This document shows, one piece after another, positions 1 to 10,190 of a stretch of 64,000 nt of DNA; position 1 is the first letter of the stretch; every line of letters starts with the position of its first letter. This stretch comes from Phytophthora quininea (taxonomy: Eukaryota; Oomycota; Peronosporomycetes; Peronosporales; Peronosporaceae). Where the stretch lies: the NCBI GenBank assembly GCA_011947345.1, contig JAAVTG010000688.1, forward strand, positions 248,001 to 312,000, written 5' to 3'. The notes under the pieces are model-generated. The model did not search any database. It saw only the letters and a list, made by a program, of their open reading frames with translations, and was not told the origin of the DNA. The position numbers and the translations under genes are program-made.

Positions 1-1161
1 CGCGCCATGAATCCCAATTGCTGTGTCCCCATCCCGAGAACGACTTCGTCCGCACGTAGTGATTGCAGTAGATCCGTGAGACACGGGTTTACGACGGCGT
101 GTAGTATGTCCTGGGTAGTTGTAGTCTGATGACCAATACGACATACAACAGTATGGGAGCTACCCCACAACAATATAGCTGAATGTATTCTATGAAAACT
201 TCCCAAGCACTTGAGGGCTTGGAAGCAAATCGAGAACTGGCGTTGTAGGTCAGCTACAACGCTCGATGCAATCGTAAATGTGCAGTTTGCCATACAAACT
301 CCAAGTACAGCAACCCGGGTCAGGCACTGGCAGCCTAGCCGGTTGCATCGTATGCAGTCCATGTCCACAACTGGGAGCTGCTGGACACTTCTGTTATCGA
401 ACTCTGGCGTCGTACAGCGTCAAGTTGAGGCTGTACCATTGACTGAGTCATGCGGAGGCTTGCTCGCTCTACCGCAGCTCGCCGTTTGGTTGAAAGTTGT
501 GGCGCTCATCACTGGATATCCACACGAAAGAGCATTTGAAACGCTAACATGCGGTTGATTTGCCACCGCTCCCCCCAATGTCTCATGAGTTGAGCTTGCA
601 AAGACCTGTCCAGCGCTGCGATCAAGTAACCTCTCACAGAGATGATCAACTAGGGCTTCGCGAAGGCTGGGATAAGCTTTTGCTCTTTGAACAAGTCGCT
701 AGGCTGCGATGGCACAGACATCTCGTGGACCTGCTTCGCAGCCGCGCTGTCTGCCCTAGATGTCGGTACGGAACCGGTAAGGAACCAACGAACCGGTACA
801 TCGGCGACTCCTGTTCAGCGGGAAGGGATCCGAATAGAAGCTCTACACAAAAAACACCCCGCGGGATGCAATCATTGCGGCACGATCGAATTAATGACGC
901 GGGCGTCCGAATAGAAGGGGCTACCAGCTCTCCTATCCCAGTACCGGTAGTGTCGCGATATATTAGTAACAAGCCAGCTGGCTGCGCCGCAAAGCGGCGC
1001 AGTCTTCGTTCTCTGGAGCGCCAGCAGCCTCGCTTCGCTCGGCCGGATGTACTTGGATGTGTTATTCTCTAGATCAATGTACTGGTTTTTATTATGTTTT
1101 CAGCCAATCAGAAAAGTGTGAATGACGGACAGACTTACAGACACACGGTTTATGTTAAAGA
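1..1161. other. Intergenic, no gene recognised
   Basis: No open frame here resembles a known protein. The segment holds a perfect hairpin (982-1002), several copies of an ACCGGT-containing motif and a 12-base motif (tccgaatagaag) repeated at about 827 and 908. It looks like decayed repeat sequence next to the Helitron end at 1162. Confidence 0.5.
982..1002. repeat. Perfect 9-bp stem hairpin
   Basis: Stem ctgcgccgc, loop aaa, stem gcggcgcag. It resembles the hairpins near Helitron 3' ends, but neither strand shows CTRR at the right spacing followed by T, so no element end is assigned. Confidence 0.6.
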
Positions 1162-1741
1162 CCAGCATTGGGGTCGCCCGCTCACGCGGGCGATAGAACA
1201 TGGTTCGATCCAACCCGTTGCGCTCGATTTGCATCTCGCTCCACTACTCGCCAGTGCCGCCTTCGCTGTCGCTCTGCAGCGGGATGGAGCTGTGCGCCAT
1301 GTTGGAGACGCAAGCAAAACTTTCAAATGCAATGGTAGACATGTATTGACGCAGTTAGAAGCCCTGGGGAGCGGCGAAGATCTCGCGGTAGACGATGTTC
1401 TTCGTGTGCACAGCGTCCTCCTCGATGGCAGAGTCGTCCACCATGATCGTGATGCCCTTCCTCGACCTCGCGCACGACAGTGCTACGTAGAGCTGCCCGT
1501 GAGAACGCAGGTTTGCAGAGAAACACAACGTTAAACGTACTCCTGTTGTCCGTTGCATCCTCAGAGTGAAGCTATATCTGCGCACGCTCCATCGCTCTAT
1601 TTGAAATGGAAAGTGTGTGTGCAGTGTATACAGTGTAGATATCTGCTTCAACACGCCACAGAGATCAGTCCCAACTGAATACAATTTTCTGTTGCAGATA
1701 AGACTACAAAAATATTGTAGTGTAACTCTGATCAAGTGCAC
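1162..1741 (-). mobile_element. Helitron 3'-end fragment with helicase C-terminus
   Basis: On the minus strand, the frame ending near 1355 contains SHGQLYVALS followed by ITIMVDD, the C-terminal motif of PIF1-like helicases carried by Helitrons. The frame changes upstream, where a second frame supplies the expected hydrophobic strand just before SHGQ. Downstream on the same strand is a perfect 8-bp hairpin (1174-1193), then eight bases, then CTGG (1162-1165), then T at 1161. Hairpin plus CTRR plus host T is the diagnostic Helitron 3' terminus. The Rep domain and the helicase ATPase core are absent, so this is a 5'-truncated copy of about 0.6 kb. It is not obviously the same family as the larger Helitron at 40-46 kb, whose helicase end differs. 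Confidence 0.75.
1174..1193 (-). repeat. Helitron subterminal hairpin
   Basis: TCGCCCGC, four-base loop, GCGGGCGA. It lies eight bases before the CTGG terminus on the minus strand. Confidence 0.75.
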
Positions 1742-2045
1742 ACAAAATGCTACTTATAGCCATGCATGTATTTCGACAGCAGTCTCCGTCAACGACAATA
1801 GCACTTGCGTGTAACTGTCGTGGTATCTAACTACTGTCACGTGTACAGCACGCAAATGCAGTACATGTACTGAAGCAACACATGTGAAATGAGTAGTCTC
1901 TCGTGTAGTGCTTTCAGTCACACACATACGTGTAATTTTTCCATACAAACGTGTTAACAACTGCAGATAGCCTGCCATTTCCGCGGTAATCAAGCGGTCA
2001 GTACATCATGAACCGTTGTCCAGGACACACGTAATGCAGTTGAGA

Positions 2046-2147
2046 GAGACCAAATAAACCGCGGGTAATAGCATGGCTGTTTCGTTTTGTTCGCGATGCG
2101 TACGTGCAGCACGTGTCCAGTATCTACATCGTGTAGACGTGTCTGTG
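2046..2147 (+). repeat. 102-bp direct repeat, copy 1
   Basis: Starts gagaccaaataaaccgcggg and ends gtgtctgtg. It aligns without obvious gaps to 2414-2515 at roughly 80 percent identity by eye. No protein is encoded. The two copies are 368 bases apart and may be parts of a non-coding transposon or a dispersed repeat. Confidence 0.65.
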
Positions 2148-2413
2148 TGTCACGCAAAACCGTCTAATGTTGTCGTGGCGTCAGCAATCATCCTATGTAA
2201 CCATCAATCAAACTGCTGCCACCTACACGGTATACATGAGCTTGCAGCATGCGGTACATGTGCGGTAATGGCGTACACACGCATGCACAACATTCTATCA
2301 TGCAAACGTGCCGACCAATGAACATAGCTGTCGATACGTTTCGCCGTTCTCCACGCCAGTATGGCCAGTGCTAGAGCGCGGCAATATCTAGGACCCGCGT
2401 GAAACAGCCAAAA

Positions 2414-2515
2414 GAGACCAAATAAACCGCGGGTTTATGCATGGCTGTTTCGTTTCAGCCGGGATGCATATGTGCAGTGCATGTCCAGCATCGACATCAT
2501 GTAGATGTGTCTGTG
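2414..2515 (+). repeat. 102-bp direct repeat, copy 2
   Basis: Partner of 2046-2147, same orientation and same length. Confidence 0.65.
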
Positions 2516-2519
2516 GGCA

Positions 2520-4400
2520 TGGAAAATGTGATCATGCTGGTCGTACGACAGCAATCAGCATCAACATAGGCAGCACGAATGTCTATCGTCGTGGGTTCGA
2601 CAATCGACCCAATTCAGACGTTAGCAAAGACCTGTCTGCAAATGATGGTACTAAACGGGTGCAGTACATGCCGTAGGCTACAGAAGATCGCACATGACGT
2701 GTTTGAAATCGACGTGCCCGGCGCGAATACTGTTCCCAAGTCGTGGTATTGATAACTACAGCTCCCACGGGGGCGAATAGCAGTGGTTTTAGTATATAGA
2801 GAGCGACCCAAGCAGCTAACGCCATCGCATAGCCAGTGATAGCGTTCATCAACCAATAGGCATTTCACCCAACGGATTAATTCTTGGCGTGTAACCTGGG
2901 TAAAAATTCGGGTAACCTTACATATACTCAACATTCGAGACTCATCGTTCAGTACAGCGAAGACAGTACAGCAAAAACAGTAGATGCGGTGAACCTACAA
3001 ATCAATGTAAAAACCTGGACTGTGAACCATATATTCCCAGCCTAAATCGCAGACGATCTAGTGTAGTTGTGCCAATCTGCGGAAACGACACATAGAAAAT
3101 AGTATAATACCGACAACAACGCTTAAAAACTTGATGTCATAACGCACCCTACAAAACTTCACTACATTTGTATGACAACTGTGTTTTCGTATTTATTTAC
3201 TAAAATATACTATTTCGGTTTTCTATAAACGTCTACGTCAATAGGGAGCACAGGTTCAATTCGTAAGGCAGGGTTATGGGTGGTCTGTGTGTGCGCAACA
3301 CTGCCGCCGCTGTCCGCTCGCTGCCCGCCCCGGGATTCGCCGTGCTCCTCGCTCGCTAGGCCCGGCCGCTTGCTCTTGAAAAGTGCGTCCGAAAGTCGGC
3401 CAGGTCCCGCCTCCCGCTAAAGTACGAAGTCGCTACCGTAGGTTCCATGACGTTCTAGACAGTTCGCCACACACCCAATATATAATTTAATGACGATAGG
3501 TGGGATGCAGGCAAAGGAGCGGAAAATGACGTATCGCCGCGGACTGACACACAGACGGACAGCGTACGGCTTTATTACGAAGCACAATATATTGTGACAC
3601 TTTTGATAAGTTTGTATTAGTATTAATATTGTTTTATGAATACTTCAGTAATACTTTGGCCGAAGGCCCCAAAACTGCCCGCAGCCATCTACTAGACCAA
3701 AAACAGAACACGGGAAGCGCTCGCAGTCATTTACAATACAATAAAAGTGTGGGTCAAGATCATAGAGCCTGTAATGTTAGCAACAAATACAGGGGGGAAC
3801 GTGTTCAGGCGTTCTTGCCGTGATTAAAAACGTATACCTATAACCTACTTGATTGGTAAAATGCATTGTCATCACAGGGGTTCGGACAAGGACCGAGGCG
3901 GCTGATGCTGTAGCTTTAGTTATAACCCCTGCCATTGGTAAAGTATTCGATTTATTCGAACTCACGTCTTCTTGAAAGCTTTTTGTTGAGATTACTTGTC
4001 CGGTCCGGAAAAAATTAATAGTTCTCATTTTGGGACGTAACGTTTTTTGGAGAATGAATTTTGTATTCGGGGCAAAAACGTAATAATTCTTTCGTTCTAA
4101 GTGATTTCAAAGCTATTACACGCTGTATTCCTTTTACGTCAACACGCCTGCTTAAATGATGCTGATTTTGGGTACCACAAGTTGTTTTTCGCAGTGTCTT
4201 CAGTATTAGAGCGATTTTATCGGGACTTAATGTTTCTGCTGGTACCATTAACGTCGTTCGCAGGCACTAAAACGCTGTTTTGAAAACGCGATACAACGAG
4301 GTTTTCGAGTTTACCCTATCCTCACATGAATTTGACCAATCCGAAGTGCCCACCATTTGGGAAAAACTTAACTGTTTATTCTTTTCCGGTACGGAGAAGT
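2520..4400. other. Intergenic, no gene recognised
   Basis: Mostly AT-rich with stop codons in all frames. A GC-rich patch at about 3291-3430 (islands of ccgccgctgtccgctcgctg type) stands out from the AT-rich flanks. No TIR, LTR or RNA gene was recognised. Confidence 0.4.
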
Positions 4401-4408
4401 AATGGGTT

Positions 4409-4768
4409 GTGGGCGAGAGGGCCAAAAGATTATGTCGCAAGAAGAATGCCATGTCCGAGGAAGCCCGAGTGAATGTGGAGCTGCAGAAATCCGTTGATAG
4501 CACGTACGTAAAGGCTACAAAACGCCGTCCCAAGAATACCCAGCATTCTTACTCGAGCCGGCAGCAGGAATTCCTCGATTGTTGTTCGTCGAAAGGGACA
4601 GCGTTCAATGACCTGACCCGCACTACAATAATAGGTGAAAGCTGCATTTGTTGGTACCGTTTAGCCCGCAAAATGGAACTTGCTGATATGCACTCACTGA
4701 ACCAGGAAAATGAAGGATACAGTTCATGGCGAGTTGTCGTTATGGTTTATGCGGCAAGGAAAACCTAA
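4409..4768 (+). pseudogene. Possible tyrosine-recombinase N-terminal fragment
   Basis: A 119-residue open frame. From about residue 38 it reads KRRPKNTQHSYSSRQQEF, which resembles the SAM-like N-terminal domain of tyrosine recombinases found in Crypton/DIRS-type elements, where RPxNT, an aromatic residue and an RQxEF segment are common. No catalytic domain (R..HxxR..Y) follows. The frame runs into an unrelated low-complexity region. The call rests on one motif only; a spurious frame in repeat DNA is the main alternative. Confidence 0.3.
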
Positions 4769-4782
4769 TCAAGTTGGACGAA

Positions 4783-5352
4783 TTAGGTTTGAAAGATGTA
4801 GCGCCGCAAAGCTGTGGAGTTATGTCCGTACGGCTTATTGGCCATGCAGCTTTTCCGTTCCGTTATTGCCCCAGCACTTGCCACAGCGCCGTGTGGTCTC
4901 AAGAGGTCGCCTCTGTTGCTTCGAGCAACACCGTCGAGGTGGACGACACTTTGGTCGCCGCCACCACTGCCAGTACTACTACCGGCACCGTTACCGCTAC
5001 CAGCTCTACCACCGACATCGCAATCGCCAGCGCGTATACCGCTAGCAGTTAGTGTTCCGCCGACGAACGCCGATTTTATAACAGAAGGCGACGAATCATT
5101 GATCTGGTGGTCGAACTGAGCGAGCAAGCTACAGTCGGGTTTTGTGGAAAAACTAATGCAACACCGGCGGTCATCCAAGCGCCGGACTCTGTCCTGAACA
5201 CGCGTAAGTGTGCTGTAGGAATCCACTGAACTTTCGCTAAGGTAGCAGCGAGCTTCCGCACACAACAATACACCTTCCAGATTGTCAAGCGGATATTGGG
5301 CGTGATCTGAAGGAACCAGATCCGACCCTGCCCGAGCCAGTGTAGCCTCCAC
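4783..5352 (-). CDS. Unrecognised ORF with Gly/Ser-rich tract, possibly gag-like
   Basis: A 189-residue open frame. Residues around 105-135 form a Gly/Ser tract (GGRAGSGNGAGSSTGSGGG). The rest has no motif I recognise: no zinc knuckle and no protease triad. The tract, the size and the repeat-rich surroundings fit a retrotransposon gag fragment, but that is inference. The opposite strand also has open frames over the same tract, so strand assignment is weak. Confidence 0.25.
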   Translation of the reverse strand: MEATLARAGSDLVPSDHAQYPLDNLEGVLLCAEARCYLSESSVDSYSTLTRVQDRVRRLDDRRCCISFSTKPDCSLLAQFDHQINDSSPSVIKSAFVGGTLTASGIRAGDCDVGGRAGSGNGAGSSTGSGGGDQSVVHLDGVARSNRGDLLRPHGAVASAGAITERKSCMANKPYGHNSTALRRYIFQT

Positions 5353-6173
5353 TCACTTGTCTACGCTGTAGGCAAATATAAACCGAGGCTACAGGCACGA
5401 GCCTTCGCCTGTGCGTCCAAACACTCTCTCACACACTCAAAACCTCGTGTCACCAGCAGACGAAGGTTGCCTTGTCCCGTGGACTCTCTTGGGGGCGCCG
5501 GAGTATAACTCCGGCTGGAAGTCACGTTGGAATGCGACTAGCACTACACACACAAGGGCTCTTTCGCCCAACACTCCCCTATTATTAGGGCCAAACCAAA
5601 ATACACTCTAACTACCACTCTTCACTCTTGGCCTGACCAAACGAACACTCACTTCATGAAGGTCTGTGTTCGCTGGCAGGCATAACCCACAACAACAGGG
5701 CAAGGTGCTTACCTAGGACGCTTGGGAAGTCGAGGGAAAATTCTGCTCTGTTTGTATCGCCCTCACGGGGTCTTACTCTCTAATCCTACCCTTGTCGATG
5801 AATCTACACAAATATCAAGTGAAATACAAGCGTCGCCGTCAGAGCCACCCATCCGAAGATTTAACGACCAGGCGACGGTTCGCAATAGCGACCACCTCGG
5901 GATAGCGACCTTCAACGAGCCTTCGCCTCACGTCGCAATTGGTCCAGCTGTGTCCCTTTTATCAGCCAATAGCGGAGGCTACAGTTCGTTGATGGATCTT
6001 GGAGAAATCTCCACGCCACATAAGAAATCATTGAGCTGGATGTCGAACAACTTCCAGGCTGTACGAGGTGATACGGCAACAATTCTTGCTGCTACCAGTT
6101 TTATTAACTTATATGCTGGGCTGAATGGATAAATTACATTCCGTTTCTGCTGTACTGCATTGAACCATTGCGA
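5353..6173. other. Non-coding repeat-like region
   Basis: Contains motifs occurring twice (gaggctaca near 5384 and again near 5977; gagccttcgcct near 5400 and 5917). It could be part of an LTR or leader next to the gag-like frame, but no TG...CA ends or primer site could be established. A 136-residue open frame at 5722-6132 has no recognisable content. Confidence 0.3.
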
Positions 6174-6335
6174 TAGCTTTGATGTACTGCACTGTAGTTT
6201 CGCGGTACAGCACTGCAAGTTTGTGGTACCGCACTGTAGATTTGCGGTATATACCGCAATGTGAATTTGCAGTACCTGCATCATTGTCGCGCTGCGGTAG
6301 GTACCGCAGTGTTTCTTTGTGGTATCGCAGTCTTT
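6174..6335. repeat. Degenerate tandem array of palindromic 21-29-bp units
   Basis: About six units built on gcggtaccgcactgtagattt. Several units are palindromic: gcggtatataccgc near 6244 is fully self-complementary, and tgcggta-gg-taccgca near 6293 is a 7-bp stem with a 2-base spacer. Units drift in length and sequence, so this is an old array. No coding function is apparent. Confidence 0.7.
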
Positions 6336-6382
6336 CTTTACTGGCACGAAAGAACGGGAAAAATCAAAATATATTGCTTTTG

Positions 6383-7019
6383 TTACGTTATTGAAAGTCG
6401 GTTGTAGAGCTGAGCGCGATACGCAGCTGCCTTCGTGATGTTAAACCCACTGGTGGTCCAAGCCGCTATATGCTCCCGGAGCGAAGCGGGCTTCTCCACT
6501 GTAATCCGGTGTATAATTAACTCCATGTAATGCAACACGTAAATTCCGCGGTCCGCGCAATTGGATTGTTCGGCTTCGTCTAGTACACAAATGTATCCCA
6601 TTCAAAAGCAACTGACTCCGAATGAGTAGCTTGAAGCTTTGCCAGAAACCACTCCATGACCTCAAACGCATACTCCAAATTGTGAGCATTTTTCATCGAA
6701 TTAATGTGATACACCTTTGTAGGTGCTGGTGCATTGGATTTTCTATCGCAAGTAGACTCTAGTGATAACTCCCTGAAATTGGCAGTAGTACGTACTGATA
6801 GAGTGTCCAGCCAAATATCTTAACCAACTCGCTAAAACGTCGCTTTTGTTTCTGAAGCTTGCGCGTAAATCTCGCGGTTTCGATCGCTACGTATAACCCG
6901 GTCGTACACGAGCAGACCACTCCTTTCTCTCTGCGTAGATAGCGACAAATGAAATAATCCAACGCTGTTTCAGTTAGCGAAGCTTCTGGTAGCAAACTAT
7001 CCAAATCGTCTCTGTACAC
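6383..7019 (-). pseudogene. Ulp1-like (C48) cysteine protease remnant
   Basis: Read on the minus strand, three frames give the order of an Ulp1/SENP-type protease: a basic helical region, then LPISGSYH (catalytic His position of the HW motif), then VYHINSM (normally hIDSm, catalytic Asp) and finally SNCADRGIYVLHYMELI (normally DCGxxVxxYM, catalytic Cys). The residue after His is a TAG stop, the catalytic Asp is Asn, and the catalytic Cys is Arg (CGC). There are also at least two frame changes, one of which could be a homopolymer under-call. Such proteases are often carried by Mutator-like elements in plants and oomycetes, so it may be cargo of a decayed transposon. It cannot be an active protease. 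Confidence 0.6.
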
Positions 7020-7377
7020 GGAAATGGAGCGGGCTTCATCTTGAGGGTCCGCTCATTCCACAAGCGCACGGTTCTCCTCAGGTCGCTTTCGGGAAAATGG
7101 ACGCAGCAGGTTGCTCTCCCACCACCAGCTAGATCACGGCCATCAGAATCGCTATCACCATCAATGCTAAAAATCTCCGTGCTATTTCCAATAGAAATGC
7201 CCCCATCAATTTCAGCACCGGCAACTCCAGAGCCCTTATTATCCTCAGCACCAGTTGTAGATGTCTTTTTGTGCCTTCAACGGCACTGTCGCATTTGTAG
7301 GAAGTACTACTTCCGCACCGCTGCGTTTTCGGGCGCTAGCGGGTGCCATATCTCTGCTTGCTTGTCTGGGGGTTGAC

Positions 7378-7995
7378 TCACAGTCGTGCATGACATTGCT
7401 GTATCGGTTGTTGTGACTGCTTTCGTGATGCTAGTTGTGCTTGCCGGTTCTTCAGAAGTACCGATAAACCCAACCAAAACATATCCTGCAGATGCAAACT
7501 ACTATCAGCCGGGAAATGAGCTCGGTCGCGTGGCATGGCTTCAAATCGGTCATTGCTGTGAGCAGCACCATCAACATAGCTACGTAATGCAGTTCTGGCG
7601 GCAGCGACGCTAGCCAAAGCCTTTTGACTTGCTTCCTCCTCTTCTTCTGCACTATTCGAAATCATCCTTGTAGATGCAGCTCTAACAATGCTGCGCCGCA
7701 TTCCTGCTGATCCCGACGACACGTGCTCGGGTCGCAGGCGGTACAACGGCAGCGATCTGGGACCCCAAATACTCCACAACCGCAGCTGAGGGAGACGCAA
7801 GTCCATCAAAGTTACGCGTGCAATTCCTAATGCCGTGATTTCAGCAAAGAAAGCGACTTGGATTAACTCCCTACGGTAGCTCTCAACCCCAGCAACCAGC
7901 CCTGTCCTATGGGAATCAGTTGTTGGGTACAGCTCTGCATGGCATGGTTGTGCCTCCTGCACGATCTGGTGCGTCTCCACGTCAGCACCCATCAT
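7378..7995 (-). CDS. Hypothetical protein, 205 aa, transposon context
   Basis: Opens with two adjacent ATG codons at 7995 and runs 205 codons to a stop at 7378. Around residues 117-122 there is a run of five Glu, followed by an Ala-rich helical stretch. I recognise no family. It lies about 360 bases upstream (on the same strand) of the Ulp1-like remnant and may belong to the same decayed element. Its length is longer than expected by chance, yet nothing shows it is expressed. Confidence 0.35.
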   Translation of the reverse strand: MMGADVETHQIVQEAQPCHAELYPTTDSHRTGLVAGVESYRRELIQVAFFAEITALGIARVTLMDLRLPQLRLWSIWGPRSLPLYRLRPEHVSSGSAGMRRSIVRAASTRMISNSAEEEEEASQKALASVAAARTALRSYVDGAAHSNDRFEAMPRDRAHFPADSSLHLQDMFWLGLSVLLKNRQAQLASRKQSQQPIQQCHARL

Positions 7996-9058
7996 AGTTG
8001 GGTGCCGAGAACAGTATCGACGGGCATCAGCGAAGCCCGATGGGTTGTCATCGAGCAGAAACGTTCCATCAGGGTTGTTGACGAAGTACTCGCTCCGAAT
8101 AGTGTCTGTTTTGTCCAGCCATTGCGTGCGGAGAGCTCGTCCTGCTAGACTACGAAGCCAGTTTTCTGCAGCTCAGTCCGTTCCAGGTTCTTCTTGGATA
8201 GATTGTTCACGAGCGAAACGTGCAGCACTTGGTGATATACCCCTTCCCGACCGGCAGCGTACATCCAAAATCCTCTGTGGCAGCGCATCGCGTTGCGTGG
8301 AGCTCGGTTGAATCTGTGGTGTGAGTAATAAGGATTTAAGTGTGGTCTGATTGAATAGAAATGAACTGAACTCTTATTTGCCTCAACGTGTGGTATAGAA
8401 ACTCCACAAAGACCGTGTCCGAGACCCACACAGCAGTTGGGCTGATAACCCTTCAATAACATTTTTTAAATATATTACTTGTACATAATAGCTTATTGCC
8501 CCATTCCCCATACTCGCCTGTCCTCGAACTGACGTCCGATTGCTTGTTCCAATTCCTGGTTAAGATTTCACAACTCAGCTAATAGGGGGCAAAAGAGACG
8601 CGTTTCGTTGTCTATTCACGTTCCATTAGAAATGGGTCATATTAAAAGACCCCAACCACTAGGAACTTGCATTGATAGGCCCTGGGCATGTAGATCAGCT
8701 CCCTGCTCGGCCTCATGGTTTAGACTTACAAAGTATTATGAGAGTAGTAAATGGAGCGATTCCCGCAGTCGATCTGTGCGTCCTAGACATAAGTAAAACC
8801 ATTAAATGTGCATAAACGGGGCACGTAGGCGATACAGATTTAAAATATGATGCCCCCCACTATCAGACATAAAATCAAATCTAGGACACATAAATCAAAC
8901 ATCATCAAGGCACAGTTGAACTTCTACACTATTGCCACGCCGAGATGGTGCTACTCCAACACAAATCGGAATTTAAAACAATTGAAACCGAAAATTTTGA
9001 TTAGGCAAAAATCACAATACAAACAGAATTCGAAGTGGCGAAAGCGTAGATCAAATGA
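7996..9058. other. Intergenic, no gene recognised
   Basis: No convincing coding frame. The stretch from about 8820 to 9050 is AT-rich. It includes the short segment at 8753-8796 that matches the flanks of the Mutator-like element at 12.9-14.8 kb. Confidence 0.4.
8753..8796 (+). repeat. Uninterrupted paralogue of the MULE insertion site
   Basis: Reads ggagcgattcccgcagtcga followed by tctgtgcgtcctagacata. It matches the left flank (from 12889) joined directly to the right flank (to about 14836) of the MULE, with one copy of CGATCTGTG (8770-8778) where the MULE has two. It therefore behaves as an empty site in a related repeat. Confidence 0.7.
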
Positions 9059-9083
9059 GTGAGCCTGGCCAGAGAAGACGAGC

Positions 9084-10190
9084 TTACGTGCCATAATCCA
9101 TGTCCTTCATGCACTCCGCAGCTGCAACCTCATGCTGACCGTGAAGCGCCATATTGTTCATCAGGCGCAAGCCCATGCAGCCAATGCATCGCTTCGCTGA
9201 ACGCTCCAGAAACTCCATTCGTGCCGCAGCGACCGTCCCTCGAGGACGCGCCGCCACCAGTTCTTCACGCGATAAAGCGAGTTCAGCTTTGATCTTGGCT
9301 TTGAACACACTGGAGCAGCCTGCAGCAAAGGTCAAAAGCACGTCAATTTCATCGAGCATGTGGGCATCAAAACTGCAGCCTACCTTCAATGGGGTTACAC
9401 ATGGGGAATACGGTGCCAGCCGCAGCAGCGCCAAGTCGTCATGCTACACGACGAGCTCTTCGGTCTAGTTATGGGCGGGGCCATTGTCGAGAACGACAGC
9501 AACTTTTGCCTTGGAAGTGCTCAAGGAATGTAGGCGAAGACGTCGCTTTCTCGTAGATTTCGTCGACGAAATCGGCGTTAACGTCCATGCGAATACTGCC
9601 ACGCTGTAGGCGGTGATACACCAGTCCTATCTCTGGCGATACAGCGTACTGCAATCGCAGATTGGCACCGTTCGACGGAGGCAGTACGACCGTCACCCGC
9701 TCGCCCTTCTTCGAGCGCCCTTGACTGTGTTTGTAGTAAACATTGTAATTGACTTCGTTGTAGTACACGATGAAATCGCCAGCGTCCATGTACTTCCGCA
9801 GCTCTTTAGCGAACACCATGCGCTTGATCGTATTGAACTCGCTATTGCATGTCATAGGCTTAATGCGGACCTAATTCATTACGCCAATGATGAGTAAGTT
9901 GAGAAGCATTTGAGCGATGTATATCACTTAAGCTTACCTGTTTGACGGTGTAAAGTTTGTCAATCAGCTTTTTGCTGGTTGTCGACGTGCTGAGCTCCAC
10001 GCCAAAATCAAACAGCACCATGTCTTTCATGGCAGTGAGGGTGTACGTGCAGTTCTCGTCGAGGTGCTCCTCGAGAGTAGCCTCGATCTCAGGGTACACT
10101 TGATGCAAGAGGCTCGCACTCCTCCGCGCGACCGCAGTTCCGCTCGTCCGGCATCAACGATTCGACGTGCTGTCGTCGAGGGGGAAGTCT
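9084..10190 (-). pseudogene. IS630-Tc1/mariner-like transposase pseudogene
   Basis: Minus-strand fragments line up in transposase order: an N-terminal helix-turn-helix region (10108 to about 9926, with a typical YTL segment), then a GT-AG intron of 66 bases (about 9926-9861), then the catalytic core, then LDNGPAHN (about 9480-9505) and LRLAPYSP (about 9410-9432), hallmark C-terminal motifs. Damage: the expected YxDE reads YYNEVNYNVYY, so the catalytic Asp is Asn; a frame change lies near 9520; and two in-frame TAG codons follow LDNGPAHN. The TAGs and Asp-to-Asn change are substitutions and so likely real. I did not identify the terminal inverted repeats. Confidence 0.75.

Noticed and set aside
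982..1016. Second Helitron 3' end (hairpin at 982-1002 then CTGG at 1013)
   Set aside because: The base after CTGG is A, not T, and no Rep or helicase sequence lies upstream on that strand.
5353..5900. LTR of a Gypsy or Copia element
   Set aside because: No TG...CA ends, no primer-binding site and no second LTR copy could be found.
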